NCBI RefSeq assembly: GCF_000014065.1
Contig: NC_008044.1
Location: 1,201,501 to 1,265,500, forward strand
Origin: Ruegeria sp. TM1040
GTDB lineage: Bacteria > Pseudomonadota > Alphaproteobacteria > Rhodobacterales > Rhodobacteraceae
Direction: 5' to 3'
Length of the DNA stretch: 64,000 nucleotides
Below, piece after piece: positions 9,400-18,355 of this stretch. A program made the translations under genes and the position numbers. Numbering within the stretch: the stretch's first letter is position 1; each line of letters opens with the position of its first letter. The notes below the pieces were generated by a model that ran no database searches, was not told the origin of the DNA, and was given only the letters and a program-made list of their open reading frames with translations.

Positions 9400-9936
9400 A
9401 TGTTTTCAATGCTTTGGGAGACGTTCTTTGGGGGGCGTCGCAATCTTGTGCGCGAAACGGTCGAAGTGTTTCGTGAAAATTCCGAACAGTCCGCGGTGCG
9501 CGCGCATGATCTGCAGGCCGCTGCTTTGGCGCAATTTGCGGCGGAATTTGGTGGTCAGAAGAGCGGCTTTGACCGCTTTATGGATGGGCTCAACCGCCTG
9601 CCGCGACCGATGCTGGCACTGGGGACCTTGGGGCTCATGGGGGCCGCAATGCTGGACCCGGTGTGGTTTGCCGCGCGCATGCAAGGCATCGCGCTGGTGC
9701 CAGAGCCGCTGTGGTGGCTCCTGGGGATTGTGGTGTCGTTCTATTTCGGCGCGCGAGCGCAGGCCAAGACGCAGGCGTTTCAGGAAGGGATCGCGCGCAG
9801 TCTGGCGCGGGTGCCGCAGGCTGTTGAGAACCTTCAGAGCCTGAACGCCCTTCGTCAAGGCACTGATCACGATGAGAAAAGTGAAAACTCGGACAATCCC
9901 GCACTGGCGGACTGGCACCGTGATCGGCGCGGGTGA
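9400..9936 (+). CDS. holin of the GTA type
   Basis: This 178-residue protein has a hydrophilic N-terminal half and two close membrane segments (about residues 70-90 and 98-118), then a charged C-terminal tail. This layout and sequence correspond to the GTA_holin_3TM family. It would form inner-membrane lesions that let the preceding muramidase reach peptidoglycan. The start is 9 bp after the muramidase stop and the genes are clearly cotranscribed. The end lies 77 bp before ccmF. A short frame overlapping its 3' end (from 9872) has no support as a gene. Confidence 0.8.
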   Translation: MFSMLWETFFGGRRNLVRETVEVFRENSEQSAVRAHDLQAAALAQFAAEFGGQKSGFDRFMDGLNRLPRPMLALGTLGLMGAAMLDPVWFAARMQGIALVPEPLWWLLGIVVSFYFGARAQAKTQAFQEGIARSLARVPQAVENLQSLNALRQGTDHDEKSENSDNPALADWHRDRRG

Positions 9937-10013
9937 GAGCGCAGCTGCCTGCGGCGCGGCGACGCGGGCAAATGTGATTGGCGCGCAGGCAGGAGCGGGA
10001 TATAGAAACAGGT

Positions 10014-11978
10014 ATGATTACAGAGCTCGGTCACTTCGCCCTCATCCTCGCCTTTATGATCGCCATCGTGCAGACGGTTGTGCCCCTGATTGGTGCGCAT
10101 AAACGCTGGCCCGGCTGGATGGCCGTGGCGGAACCCGCAGCGCAGGCCCAGTTCCTGTTTACGGCGTTTTCCTTTGGGGCGCTCACATGGGCCTTTGTGA
10201 CCTCGGATTTCTCGCTGCGGCTGGTGACGCTCAACAGCCACTCCGCCAAACCGATGATCTACAAGATCTCGGGCACTTGGGGGAACCATGAGGGCTCCAT
10301 GCTGCTCTGGGTGCTGATCGTGACCCTCTTTGGGGCCTTGGCCTCGGTGTTTGGAGGCGGGCTGCCGCCGACACTCAAGGCGCGGGTGCTCAGTGTGCAA
10401 TCGGCCATTGGCGTGGCCTTTTTCGCGTTCATCCTCTTTACCTCCAACCCCTTCTTGCGGCTGGAAAACCCTCCCTTTGACGGGCAGGATCTCAATCCGC
10501 TCCTGCAAGATCCGGGCCTCGCGTTCCACCCGCCGTTTCTGTACTTGGGCTATGTGGGGCTCTCGATGGCGTTCTCCTTTGCTGTGGCTGCCCTGATCGA
10601 AGGGCGGGTTGATGCGGCCTGGGGGCGCTGGGTCCGGCCCTGGACATTGGCGGCGTGGGTGTTCCTGACCATCGGCATCGCGCTGGGGTCCTGGTGGGCC
10701 TATTACGAGCTTGGCTGGGGCGGCTTCTGGTTCTGGGATCCGGTGGAGAATGCGTCCTTCATGCCATGGCTTCTCGCCGCTGCGCTTCTGCATTCCGCGA
10801 TCGTGGTGGAAAAGCGCGAGGCGCTCAAGAGCTGGACCATCCTTCTCGCGATCCTCGCCTTTGGCTTTTCGCTCATCGGCACCTTCATCGTGCGCTCTGG
10901 GCTTTTGACCTCGGTGCATGCCTTTGCCAATGATCCAGAGCGTGGCGTGGTGATCCTTGGAATTCTCGCCTTCTTTACCGGCGGCGCGCTGCTGCTCTTT
11001 GCCCTGCGCGCGCAGGCTATGGAGGCCAAAGGCGTGTTCTCCATGGTCAGCCGGGAGAGCGCGCTGGTGGCCAACAACCTCTTGCTGGCGGTCAGCTGCT
11101 TTGTGGTTTTTGTTGGCACGCTCTGGCCGGTGGTGGCGGAGATGGCCTTTGATCGCAAGCTCTCGGTCGGGGCACCGTTCTTTGATGCGGCCTTCCCGCC
11201 CTTCATGGTGGCGCTGGGGCTCTTGCTGCCGATCGGCTCAATGCTGCCGTGGAAGCGCGGTAAAGGCGCCAAGACGCTCTGGACGCTGCGCTATGGCATC
11301 GTACTGGCGCTGGCCCTTGCGGGGCTCGCCTGGGCGATCCAGACCGAAAAGAGCCTGCTTGGCCCCGTTGGCGTTCTGCTGGGCGCTTGGGTCGTAAGCG
11401 GCGCTGCACTTGATTTGTTGCAACGCGCAGGGCGCAAGGACCGGCTCTCGCGCCTGATGCGGTTGCCGCGTGCCGATTGGGGCAAGGCGGTGGCGCATGC
11501 CGGGCTTGGCGTGACGATCTTTGCCGTGGCAGGGCTGACGGCCTGGCAAAAAGAAGACATCCGTGTTGCCAACCTCAATGAGCCGTTCCGCGTCGGTCCC
11601 TTTGAACTGGTGCTGTCTGCGGTCGAAGAGGGGCGCGGGCCGAATTACTTCACCACGATGGGCGTGGTGGATGTGACCCGCAACGGCAAGGACGTCGCAA
11701 CGCTGCGGCCGGAGAAACGCGTCTATCCGGTGGCGCAGATGCCCACCACGGAGGCGGCGATTGATTATCGGTTCACCCGCGATCTCTATGTGGTGCTGGG
11801 CGATGCGCAAGAGGGCGGCGGATTTACTCTGCGCACCTATATCAAGCCCTTCGCCAACTGGATCTGGGGCGGCAGCCTGCTGATGGCCCTTGGCGGCTTC
11901 CTGAGCCTCTCGGACCGTCGGTTCCGGGTTGCGGCCGGGGTGCGCAAGGCCCCCACCGAGGGGGTGCCCGCGGAATGA
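10014..11978 (+). CDS. ccmF: heme lyase CcmF
   Basis: CcmF is the large inner-membrane protein that, with CcmH, attaches heme to apocytochrome c in the periplasm. The 654-residue product is polytopic (about 15 segments). It keeps the tryptophan-rich WWD domain (WGGFWFWDPVENASF near residue 234) and the expected histidines: near residue 172 (AFHPPFLYLG), near 302 (SVHAFAND) and near 493 (VAHAGLGV). I chose the ATG at 10014 (MITELGHFAL), the conserved family start, although the frame is open to 9978. The stop overlaps the ccmH start by four bases (ATGA), indicating translational coupling. Confidence 0.96.
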   Translation: MITELGHFALILAFMIAIVQTVVPLIGAHKRWPGWMAVAEPAAQAQFLFTAFSFGALTWAFVTSDFSLRLVTLNSHSAKPMIYKISGTWGNHEGSMLLWVLIVTLFGALASVFGGGLPPTLKARVLSVQSAIGVAFFAFILFTSNPFLRLENPPFDGQDLNPLLQDPGLAFHPPFLYLGYVGLSMAFSFAVAALIEGRVDAAWGRWVRPWTLAAWVFLTIGIALGSWWAYYELGWGGFWFWDPVENASFMPWLLAAALLHSAIVVEKREALKSWTILLAILAFGFSLIGTFIVRSGLLTSVHAFANDPERGVVILGILAFFTGGALLLFALRAQAMEAKGVFSMVSRESALVANNLLLAVSCFVVFVGTLWPVVAEMAFDRKLSVGAPFFDAAFPPFMVALGLLLPIGSMLPWKRGKGAKTLWTLRYGIVLALALAGLAWAIQTEKSLLGPVGVLLGAWVVSGAALDLLQRAGRKDRLSRLMRLPRADWGKAVAHAGLGVTIFAVAGLTAWQKEDIRVANLNEPFRVGPFELVLSAVEEGRGPNYFTTMGVVDVTRNGKDVATLRPEKRVYPVAQMPTTEAAIDYRFTRDLYVVLGDAQEGGGFTLRTYIKPFANWIWGGSLLMALGGFLSLSDRRFRVAAGVRKAPTEGVPAE

Positions 11979-12460
11979 GACCTCTGTTTTCTGTGGCGCG
12001 CATTCTCGCGGCCTGCCTTGCGGCCTTGGTCCTGAGCCTTTCACCTGCACTGGCGGTGCAGCCGGACGAGGTTCTGGACGACCCGGTCCTGGAAGAGCGT
12101 GCGCGCGATCTCTCGGACGGGCTGCGCTGTCTTGTGTGCCGCAACGAGAGCATCGACGAGTCCAACGCCGATCTGGCCCGCGATCTGCGCCTCTTGGTGC
12201 GCGAGCGCCTCGTCGCCGGGGATAGCGACGAAGAAGCGATCGACTTTATCGTGGATCGGTACGGGGAATATGTGCTGCTCAAGCCCACAACGCAGGGGGC
12301 CAATTGGATCCTCTGGGCGGCGGGGCCCATGATGCTGGCGCTCGCTCTGCTCATTTCGTTCATGTATCTGCGCGGCCGCGCCACGGCGACGGCTGGACCA
12401 GAGGCAGACGGGCTCTCGGCCGAAGAACAAGAACGCCTGCGGGAAATTTTGAAAGACTGA
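11975..12460 (+). CDS. ccmH: cytochrome c-type biogenesis protein CcmH
   Basis: The 161-residue protein is the thiol-redox component of the system I heme lyase that handles the CxxCH motif of apocytochrome c. It has a signal peptide ending near residue 27 (LSPALA), the family motif LRCLVC at about residues 50-55 with both cysteines, a three-helix periplasmic domain, and a C-terminal membrane anchor (about 108-130). It overlaps ccmF by four bases. It lacks the CcmI-like TPR extension seen in long CcmH proteins, so CcmI must be encoded elsewhere. Nothing of the operon follows; the next gene is unrelated. Confidence 0.95.
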   Translation: MRPLFSVARILAACLAALVLSLSPALAVQPDEVLDDPVLEERARDLSDGLRCLVCRNESIDESNADLARDLRLLVRERLVAGDSDEEAIDFIVDRYGEYVLLKPTTQGANWILWAAGPMMLALALLISFMYLRGRATATAGPEADGLSAEEQERLREILKD

Positions 12461-12687
12461 GTTCTCTTCCCGTCCTGCGGGAAGGAGGGCGCCGAGGGCG
12501 TGCTGGATTGCCGCCCTTGGCATGATCTGCTAAAGAGGCCTTGGTCTGCAGTTCACCAAGGCTCCGCCACGCGCTAAACCTGCATCACATTGCTTCCATT
12601 GGACTCCTGATCGGGGTGCCACTGGATAAGGGCGGACATCCATATGGCCTGCGCCATATCCGGCATCCTGAAGTTACGGAGGACATG

Positions 12688-13206
12688 ATGTCCAAGGATG
12701 TGATCCGTCTGACCATTCCTGATGTGTCGGATTTTGCCAAACATTTACGCCGCGCGTTTGCGCAGGCGCCCGGCCATGTGGAAATGCTGAACCATGTGGC
12801 CCGCGCAGCGGGGTATCGCAATTTTCAGCATCTGCGCCAACAGAACCCGCCATCACCCGAGATCGACCATAAGCGTATCGCGCGCGCGGCGCGCTATTTC
12901 GATGCGCAGGCGCGCTGGCAGAGCTGGCCGACCAAACGCGGTGTGCGAGAGCTGTGTCTTTGGGTGATCTGGGCGCGTCTGCCGTCGCGGACCTACTTCA
13001 GCGAGCGGGAGATTTCGGCCGTCATTGACGAACACTGCGTGTTTCGCGATGCCGCACAGATCCGCCGGAGCCTGATTGAGATGGGGCTTTTGCGTCGCAA
13101 CCGGGATGGATCTGATTATCAGCGGGTCGAGACGGCGATGGACCCGCATGGGGCTGCGCTGATGTCTTTGCTCGCCGAGCGGCAAAAAGCGCAAGAAAAT
13201 CCCTAA
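12688..13206 (+). CDS. DUF2087 domain-containing protein, probable regulator
   Basis: The 172-residue product contains a C-terminal region with the DUF2087 pattern (WPTKRGVRELCLWVIWARL, then FSEREISAVIDEH and RRSLIEMGLLRRNRDGSDY), a helix-rich winged-helix-like fold. The N-terminal part includes a short helix-turn-helix-like stretch (VARAAGYRNFQHL). A regulatory role is suggested by this architecture but no target is visible. The start at 12688 is set by GGAGG at 12678-12682; the frame extends upstream to 12541 without conserved sequence. The 227-bp gap after ccmH holds a small TTCCCG/CGGGAA hairpin and no gene. Confidence 0.75.
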   Translation: MSKDVIRLTIPDVSDFAKHLRRAFAQAPGHVEMLNHVARAAGYRNFQHLRQQNPPSPEIDHKRIARAARYFDAQARWQSWPTKRGVRELCLWVIWARLPSRTYFSEREISAVIDEHCVFRDAAQIRRSLIEMGLLRRNRDGSDYQRVETAMDPHGAALMSLLAERQKAQENP

Positions 13207-13287
13207 ATAGCCTGACGCGGCGTTTGTCTTTTCGAGGTCGGATGCTTAGGTCAACATGCGCATAACTCGAACAGGGATATTTCACGC

Positions 13288-14067
13288 ATGGACTACCGCG
13301 ACATTCAGTATTCGCTTGAGAACGGGCTTGCGACCGTCACTTTGAACCGCCCGCAGAGCATGAATGCGCTCACCAGCCAGATGCGGGCGGAAATCACCCA
13401 TGCGATGAAAACCGCCGCCGAAGAGGCGCGTGCGGTGGTGATCACCGGCGCTGGCAATGCCTTTTGTACCGGTCAGGACCTGAAGGATGCCTCCTCGAGC
13501 GGCAACCAGATCGATCTGGAGCGTACGCTGCGTGACGAATACACGCCCATGCTGGAAGCGATCTACACCTGTCCAGTGCCGACGATCTCTGCTGTGAATG
13601 GTCCGGCAGCAGGGGCGGGCGCCAATCTGGCACTGGCGGCGGATGTGGTGATCGCAACCGAGAGCGCCTATTTCCTGCAGGCCTTTGCCAAGATCGGGTT
13701 GATGCCGGACGCCGGCGGTACTTGGTTCATGCCGCGCCAGATGGGGCTGGCCAAGGCCATGGGCGCGGCGCTGTTTGCCGACAAGATCACCGCCCGTCAG
13801 GCGAGCGATTGGGGCATGATCTGGGAAGCGGTTGCGGATGACGGGTTTGAGGCGCATTGGCGCGCCCGTGCCGCGCACCTGGCCTCTGGTCCCTCCAAGG
13901 CCTTTGGCGCCATCAAGCAGGCGCTGCGCCAATCCACCACCAACAGCCTGCCAGATCAGCTGTCGCTGGAGGCGCATCTGCAGGGGGAACTGGGCCGCAG
14001 CCGCGATTTCATGGAGGGCGTCACCGCCTTTGTGGAAAAGCGCAAACCGGATTTCGAGGGGCGCTGA
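13288..14067 (+). CDS. enoyl-CoA hydratase/isomerase family protein, PaaG-like
   Basis: A 259-residue crotonase-fold protein. The oxyanion-hole region reads FCTGQDLKDA and the second active-site region GLMPDAGGTWFMPRQMG. The position of the first hydratase glutamate is Asn (GAGANLA), while the acidic residue in PDAGG is kept. That pattern fits the PaaG branch (2-(1,2-epoxy-1,2-dihydrophenyl)acetyl-CoA isomerase) rather than classical enoyl-CoA hydratase. No other phenylacetate genes are next to it, so the assignment to that pathway rests on sequence alone. The oxidoreductase at 1790 could supply phenylacetyl-CoA, but the link is speculative. It is a single-gene unit ending at a strong terminator. 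Confidence 0.82.
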   Translation: MDYRDIQYSLENGLATVTLNRPQSMNALTSQMRAEITHAMKTAAEEARAVVITGAGNAFCTGQDLKDASSSGNQIDLERTLRDEYTPMLEAIYTCPVPTISAVNGPAAGAGANLALAADVVIATESAYFLQAFAKIGLMPDAGGTWFMPRQMGLAKAMGAALFADKITARQASDWGMIWEAVADDGFEAHWRARAAHLASGPSKAFGAIKQALRQSTTNSLPDQLSLEAHLQGELGRSRDFMEGVTAFVEKRKPDFEGR

Positions 14068-14092
14068 GGCCCCACTTGTTATGATCCCACGA

Positions 14093-14122
14093 AAAAGCCG
14101 CCCCCGATTGAGGGCGGCTTTT
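14093..14122. terminator. bidirectional intrinsic terminator
   Basis: AAAAGCCGCCC (14093-14103) and GGGCGGCTTTT (14112-14122) form a perfect stem with A and T runs on both sides. It lies between the convergent PaaG-like gene (plus) and the RTX-repeat gene (minus) and can end both transcripts. Confidence 0.9.
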
Positions 14123-14142
14123 GTTTGCTCAAAGACCGAAGA

Positions 14143-15153
14143 TCACGCAGAGACCAGGGCCACGTTTGACGCAAGGTCGAACCCATCGCCCGCGTTCTCG
14201 AGATAGGCGACCACCTCGCCGTTCACGGTGACCTCGATATCGGAAGATCCATCAGAATTGACGACCGTGTTGTAGTCGAGATCTGGTGCAGCGCCGGAGT
14301 AGCGGTAGAGCACGACTTCGTCTTCCACGTCGAAATCGCGAATGATCACCTGTTCGCCGGCTTGCAGCCAGTCTCCGACCAGGAACGTGTCGTCGCCGGT
14401 GCCGCCATTGAGGACGTCACCCGCGCCCCCCACCAAGAGATCACTGCCCGCGTCGCCATTCAAAACGTCGCTCTCTTTGTCATCCTCAAAGAGGAAGTCC
14501 AGGTTGGCTGGGCTGTTTTCACCATCAAGGAAGGCCTCGCGCAGGGCGGACGCCGAGGTGAGAGAGGTATCAACAAGCAGTTCGCCCCCGTTGATCACAT
14601 CATCGCCGTCGCCGCCGGAGACCGTGTCCTCTCCGTTGCCGCCGTGCAGCCCGTCTGCACCATAGCCCCCATTCAGGACATCGTCGTCGTTGCCACCGTA
14701 GAGCAAGTCCTGACCAAGGCTGCCATTCAGGGTGTCCTCGCCGTTCCCGCCGAGCAGAACGTCAAGGCCACCGCCGCCGGTCATGCGGTCGTCGCTGCCC
14801 CCTCCCTCGAGGATGTCTGCATCCGCGCCGCCCGAGAGGAAATCATCGCCCGCGCCGCCGTAGAGATTATCGTTACCATCGCCACCGTAGAGATCATCGC
14901 CCCCAATCTGGCCGCCGAGCACATCTGCGCCGGCATCCCCGTGAATGGTGTCATCCCCATCGCCGCCAAAGCTGCTGTCATCCCCGTCGCCAAGCGTGAT
15001 CAGATCACGGCCATCGGTGCCATCAAGCTGATCTGAACCTGGGGTTCCGGTTTCGGTGTTGTCGGGGATCGTGTCTTCGGTGTCGTCGTCATCATCGAGC
15101 GCAACAAACGCGCCGATGACCGCAATCGAGCCAATAAGTGCAAGCATCAACAT
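14143..15153 (-). CDS. membrane-anchored RTX-repeat calcium-binding protein
   Basis: The 336-residue protein starts with one hydrophobic segment (residues 1-19, MLMLALIGSIAVIGAFVAL), then an acidic run DDDDDTEDT, then many nonapeptide repeats of the GGxGxDxxx type between about residues 40 and 190 and again at 225-265. Such repeats bind calcium in a parallel beta-roll. The last 70 residues form a non-repetitive domain. RTX proteins usually leave by type I secretion through a C-terminal signal; here the N-terminal segment looks like a membrane anchor or Sec signal instead, and no type I secretion genes are adjacent. AGGAG lies 8 bases before the ATG. Function unknown. Confidence 0.82.
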   Translation of the reverse strand: MLMLALIGSIAVIGAFVALDDDDDTEDTIPDNTETGTPGSDQLDGTDGRDLITLGDGDDSSFGGDGDDTIHGDAGADVLGGQIGGDDLYGGDGNDNLYGGAGDDFLSGGADADILEGGGSDDRMTGGGGLDVLLGGNGEDTLNGSLGQDLLYGGNDDDVLNGGYGADGLHGGNGEDTVSGGDGDDVINGGELLVDTSLTSASALREAFLDGENSPANLDFLFEDDKESDVLNGDAGSDLLVGGAGDVLNGGTGDDTFLVGDWLQAGEQVIIRDFDVEDEVVLYRYSGAAPDLDYNTVVNSDGSSDIEVTVNGEVVAYLENAGDGFDLASNVALVSA

Positions 15154-15387
15154 AAAAATACTCCTCTGGCCACCACGAAAATCGGGCCGGGATCGGGTTA
15201 ATCGCTGTCAGCAAGACGCCGCGAGAATTGCGGCACGTTTGACAAATTCATGATTTTTTTACGGCAAATCCCCGGCGTGCGGAGAATTTTAATCTTCATT
15301 TCTGAAAACGCAGCGTTTCCAGGCTCTGAACAATCGGGGATACCTGACCTCGACCGGAAATATTGTACTTATTATCAGTGCTTTAAA

Positions 15388-15416
15388 TGAAAACGCCGCC
15401 CCGAATTGGGGCGGCG
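15388..15416 (-). terminator. terminator of gltA
   Basis: CGCCGCCCC (15394-15402) and GGGGCGGCG (15408-15416) form a 9-bp stem with a 5-base loop; on the minus strand it is followed by UUUU. It lies 24 bp beyond the gltA stop. The rest of 15154-15387 is AT-richer sequence upstream of the RTX gene with no coding potential seen. Confidence 0.85.
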
Positions 15417-15440
15417 CACGCATTTCAGAGAGAGTTTCTC

Positions 15441-16736
15441 TTAGCGGTTTTCGATGTCGACATAGTCGCGCTGTGTCTCACCGAGATACAATTGGCGCGG
15501 ACGGCCGATTTTGTTCTGCGGATCACCGATCATTTCTTTCCACTGGGAGATCCAGCCGACGGTGCGCGACAGCGCAAAGATCGGGGTGAACATGGAGGTC
15601 GGGAAGCCCATCGCCTCGAGGATGATGCCCGAGTAGAAGTCCACGTTCGGGAACAGCTTTTTCTCGATGAAATACGGATCGTTGAGCGCGGTCTGCTCGA
15701 GTTCCTTGGCGACCTGCAGGAGCGGGTTGTCTTCCACGCCCAGAAGCTCCAGCACTTCGTCTGCAGACTGCTTCAGCACCTTGGCGCGCGGGTCCGTGTT
15801 CTTGTAGACGCGGTGGCCAAAGCCCATCAGACGGAACGGATCGTTCTTGTCTTTGGCGCGTGCGATGAACTCCGGAATGCGATCGACAGAGCCGATTTCC
15901 TTGAGCATCTCGAGGCAGGCCTGGTTGGCGCCACCGTGGGCAGGGCCCCAGAGGCAGGCAATGCCAGCTGCGATACAGGCAAAGGGGTTGGCCCCGGAGG
16001 AGGACGCCAGACGCACGGTCGAGGTCGAGGCGTTCTGCTCGTGGTCCGCATGCAGGGTGAAGATCCGGTCCATCGCGCGGCTCAGGATCGGGTCCACGGT
16101 GTAGTTCTCGGCCGGGACAGAGAAACACATGTGCAGGAAGTTCGCGGCGTAATCCAGATCGTTGCGCGGATACACAAACGGCTGGCCGATGGAATACTTG
16201 TAGGCCATCGCAGCAATCGTCGGCAGTTTTGCAATCAGGCGGATTGCAGCCACTTCACGCTGCCACGGATCGGAGATGTCGGTGGAGTCGTGATAGAAGG
16301 CCGACATTGCGCCCACAACGCCCACCAAGGTTGCCATCGGGTGCGCGTCCCGGCGGAAACCACGGAAGAAGTTGTGCATCTGCTCGTGGACCATGGTGTG
16401 GCGGGTCACACGGGTCTCGAAATCCTCAAGCTGCGTCGCGGTCGGCAGCTCACCATAAAGGAGCAGGTAGCAGACTTCGAGGTAGTGGGATTTACCGGCC
16501 AGCTGGTCGATCGGATAGCCACGATGCAGCAGCACACCTTCGTTGCCGTCGATATAGGTGATCGTGCTGTCACAGCTCGCAGTGGAGGTGAAGCCCGGAT
16601 CATAGGTGAACACTCCGGACTGCGCGTAGAGCTTGCGGATATCCAGAACATCGGGCCCGGCAGTCGGCGAGAAGATGGGGAGTTCGTAGGTCTCACCATT
16701 CAAGCTGAGCTGGGCTGTTTTCTGTGTGTCGGTCAT
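15441..16736 (-). CDS. gltA: citrate synthase
   Basis: The 431-residue protein is the hexameric, type II citrate synthase of Gram-negative bacteria that condenses acetyl-CoA and oxaloacetate in the TCA cycle. The three catalytic residues lie in conserved contexts: His in [10 protein letters not shown], His in [10 protein letters not shown] and Asp in NVDFYSG. The N-terminal [11 protein letters not shown] region is typical of type II. Length is normal. It stands 139 bp downstream of gltX on the same strand and has its own terminator. The long plus-strand open frame across it is a codon-bias shadow. Confidence 0.97.
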   Translation of the reverse strand: MTDTQKTAQLSLNGETYELPIFSPTAGPDVLDIRKLYAQSGVFTYDPGFTSTASCDSTITYIDGNEGVLLHRGYPIDQLAGKSHYLEVCYLLLYGELPTATQLEDFETRVTRHTMVHEQMHNFFRGFRRDAHPMATLVGVVGAMSAFYHDSTDISDPWQREVAAIRLIAKLPTIAAMAYKYSIGQPFVYPRNDLDYAANFLHMCFSVPAENYTVDPILSRAMDRIFTLHADHEQNASTSTVRLASSSGANPFACIAAGIACLWGPAHGGANQACLEMLKEIGSVDRIPEFIARAKDKNDPFRLMGFGHRVYKNTDPRAKVLKQSADEVLELLGVEDNPLLQVAKELEQTALNDPYFIEKKLFPNVDFYSGIILEAMGFPTSMFTPIFALSRTVGWISQWKEMIGDPQNKIGRPRQLYLGETQRDYVDIENR

Positions 16737-16875
16737 AGATGTCCCTTCCTGTTACAGGCGCAGAGAGGGCGGGTGGCCCGTCCCGCGCAGCGGGGCGCCC
16801 GCGCCATCAAAGGCGCAGACGCAGTCCTATACGAACGGGCTTACCCAGACCTTAACAAGAGATCCTGACGGGTGC

Positions 16876-18276
16876 TCAGCCAGTTACGTCCTTGAGCCGG
16901 GCCAGAGTTTCCTCGCGGCCCAAGCAAATCATCATGTCAAAGACCGAAGGCGTTACCGCGCGGCCTGCAAGCACAGCCCGCAGGGGGCCAGCCAATTTGC
17001 CAAACTTCGTGTCCTTAGCCGCGGCAAATTCATTCAGGGCGGCCTCTAACTCGTCTCGCGACCAGCTAGCATTTTGCAGATGCGGCGTCAATTCGTTCAG
17101 TATACCAATGGATACTGGGTCGAGTGCTTTTTCGGCCTTCGCATCCCGTTCCAGGGGGCGTGAGGTCAGCACAAAATGCGCTTTTTCAAGGAGTTCGGGG
17201 AAGGTTTTTGCCCGATCCTTGAGGCAGTACATTGCCCGCTCAAGCCCTTGTGACTGTACGTCATTTAGGGCCGGCTGACCGGCCGCGTCCAGATAGGCCT
17301 CGATTTCTTGCCGCAGTGCAGCATCATCCGCGATTGCGATATGTTGGCCACAGAGATTTTCGAGCTTTTTGGTGTCAAATCGGGCCGGACTTTTGCCGAT
17401 TCCGTCCAGATCGAACCAGTCTTTGGCCTGCTCATCGGTAAAGAACTCGTCATCGCCATGCGACCAGCCCAGACGCGCAAGATAGTTGCGCATGCCTGCC
17501 GCGGGATAGCCCATCGCCTGATATTCCTGCGCCCCAAGCGCGCCATGGCGTTTGGAGAGCTTCTTGCCGTCCGAGCCGTGAATGAGCGGGATATGAGCAT
17601 AGACCGGCACGTCCCAGCCCATCGCCTCGTAGATCATCATCTGGCGCGCTGCATTCATCAGGTGATCGTCGCCCCGGATCACATGGGTCACACCCATATC
17701 GTGATCGTCCACCACCACGGCCAGCATATAGACCGGCGTGCCATCCGAGCGCAGCAGGATCATATCGTCCAATTGCGCATTTTTGATGGTCACATCGCCC
17801 TGAACCTGATCGCGAATGACGGTTTCGCCGTCTTTGGGCGCCTTGATGCGGATCGCAAAGGGCGCATCGGGGTGCTCAGACTCGGGCGTGTCGCGCCAGG
17901 GCGAGTGAAACAGGGTCGATTTGCCCTCGGCCTTGGCGGCCTCGCGAAAGGCGGCGATTTCTTCCTGGGTGGAGAAACACTTGTAGGCTTTGCCCTCGGC
18001 GAGCAGCTGGTGCGCCACTTCGGCATGGCGCTCGGCGCCTTCAAACTGGCTTACCACCTCGCCGTCGTGATCCAGCCCAAGCCACGCCATGCCCTGCAGG
18101 ATGGCGGCGGTGGCTTCCGGGGTGGAGCGGGCGCGGTCGGTGTCTTCGATCCGAAGCAGGAATTTGCCGCCGCGGCCACGCGCAAAAAGCCAGTTAAACA
18201 GCGCGGTGCGCGCGCCGCCGATGTGCAAAAAGCCTGTGGGCGAAGGGGCGAAGCGGGTGACGACCGGTTGGGACAT
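16876..18276 (-). CDS. gltX: glutamyl-tRNA synthetase
   Basis: A class I aminoacyl-tRNA synthetase that charges tRNA-Glu. The HIGH-type motif is [16 protein letters not shown] at about residues 8-23 and the KMSKS-type motif is KKLSKRHG. The length of 466 residues matches the shorter alphaproteobacterial GltX. Two in-frame ATGs compete (18285, MPHMSQ; 18276, MSQPVV). The AAAGG upstream is 3 bases from the first and 12 from the second; I prefer 18276 from the family N-terminus. It is divergent from comEC with 79 bp between starts. Confidence 0.94.
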
Positions 18277-18355
18277 ATGGGGCATTTACCTTTTGGAAAC
18301 CTTGTGGGGTCAACGTTTGTCGCCTGTGTACCGAGCCAGAAGGCAGGGAGCAAGC

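Noticed and set aside
8782-9936. Prophage or phage remnant around the muramidase and holin
   Set aside because: No integrase, capsid, tail or att repeats are present, and flanks are core ccm genes; a domesticated GTA release pair fits better.
9872-10102. Short plus-strand frame between the holin and ccmF
   Set aside because: It overlaps the holin end and the ccmF start in another frame; the sequence is Arg/Ala-rich without family signals.
15387-16868. Plus-strand frame of 493 codons over gltA
   Set aside because: Antisense to citrate synthase, no recognisable domain, and it crosses the gltA terminator.
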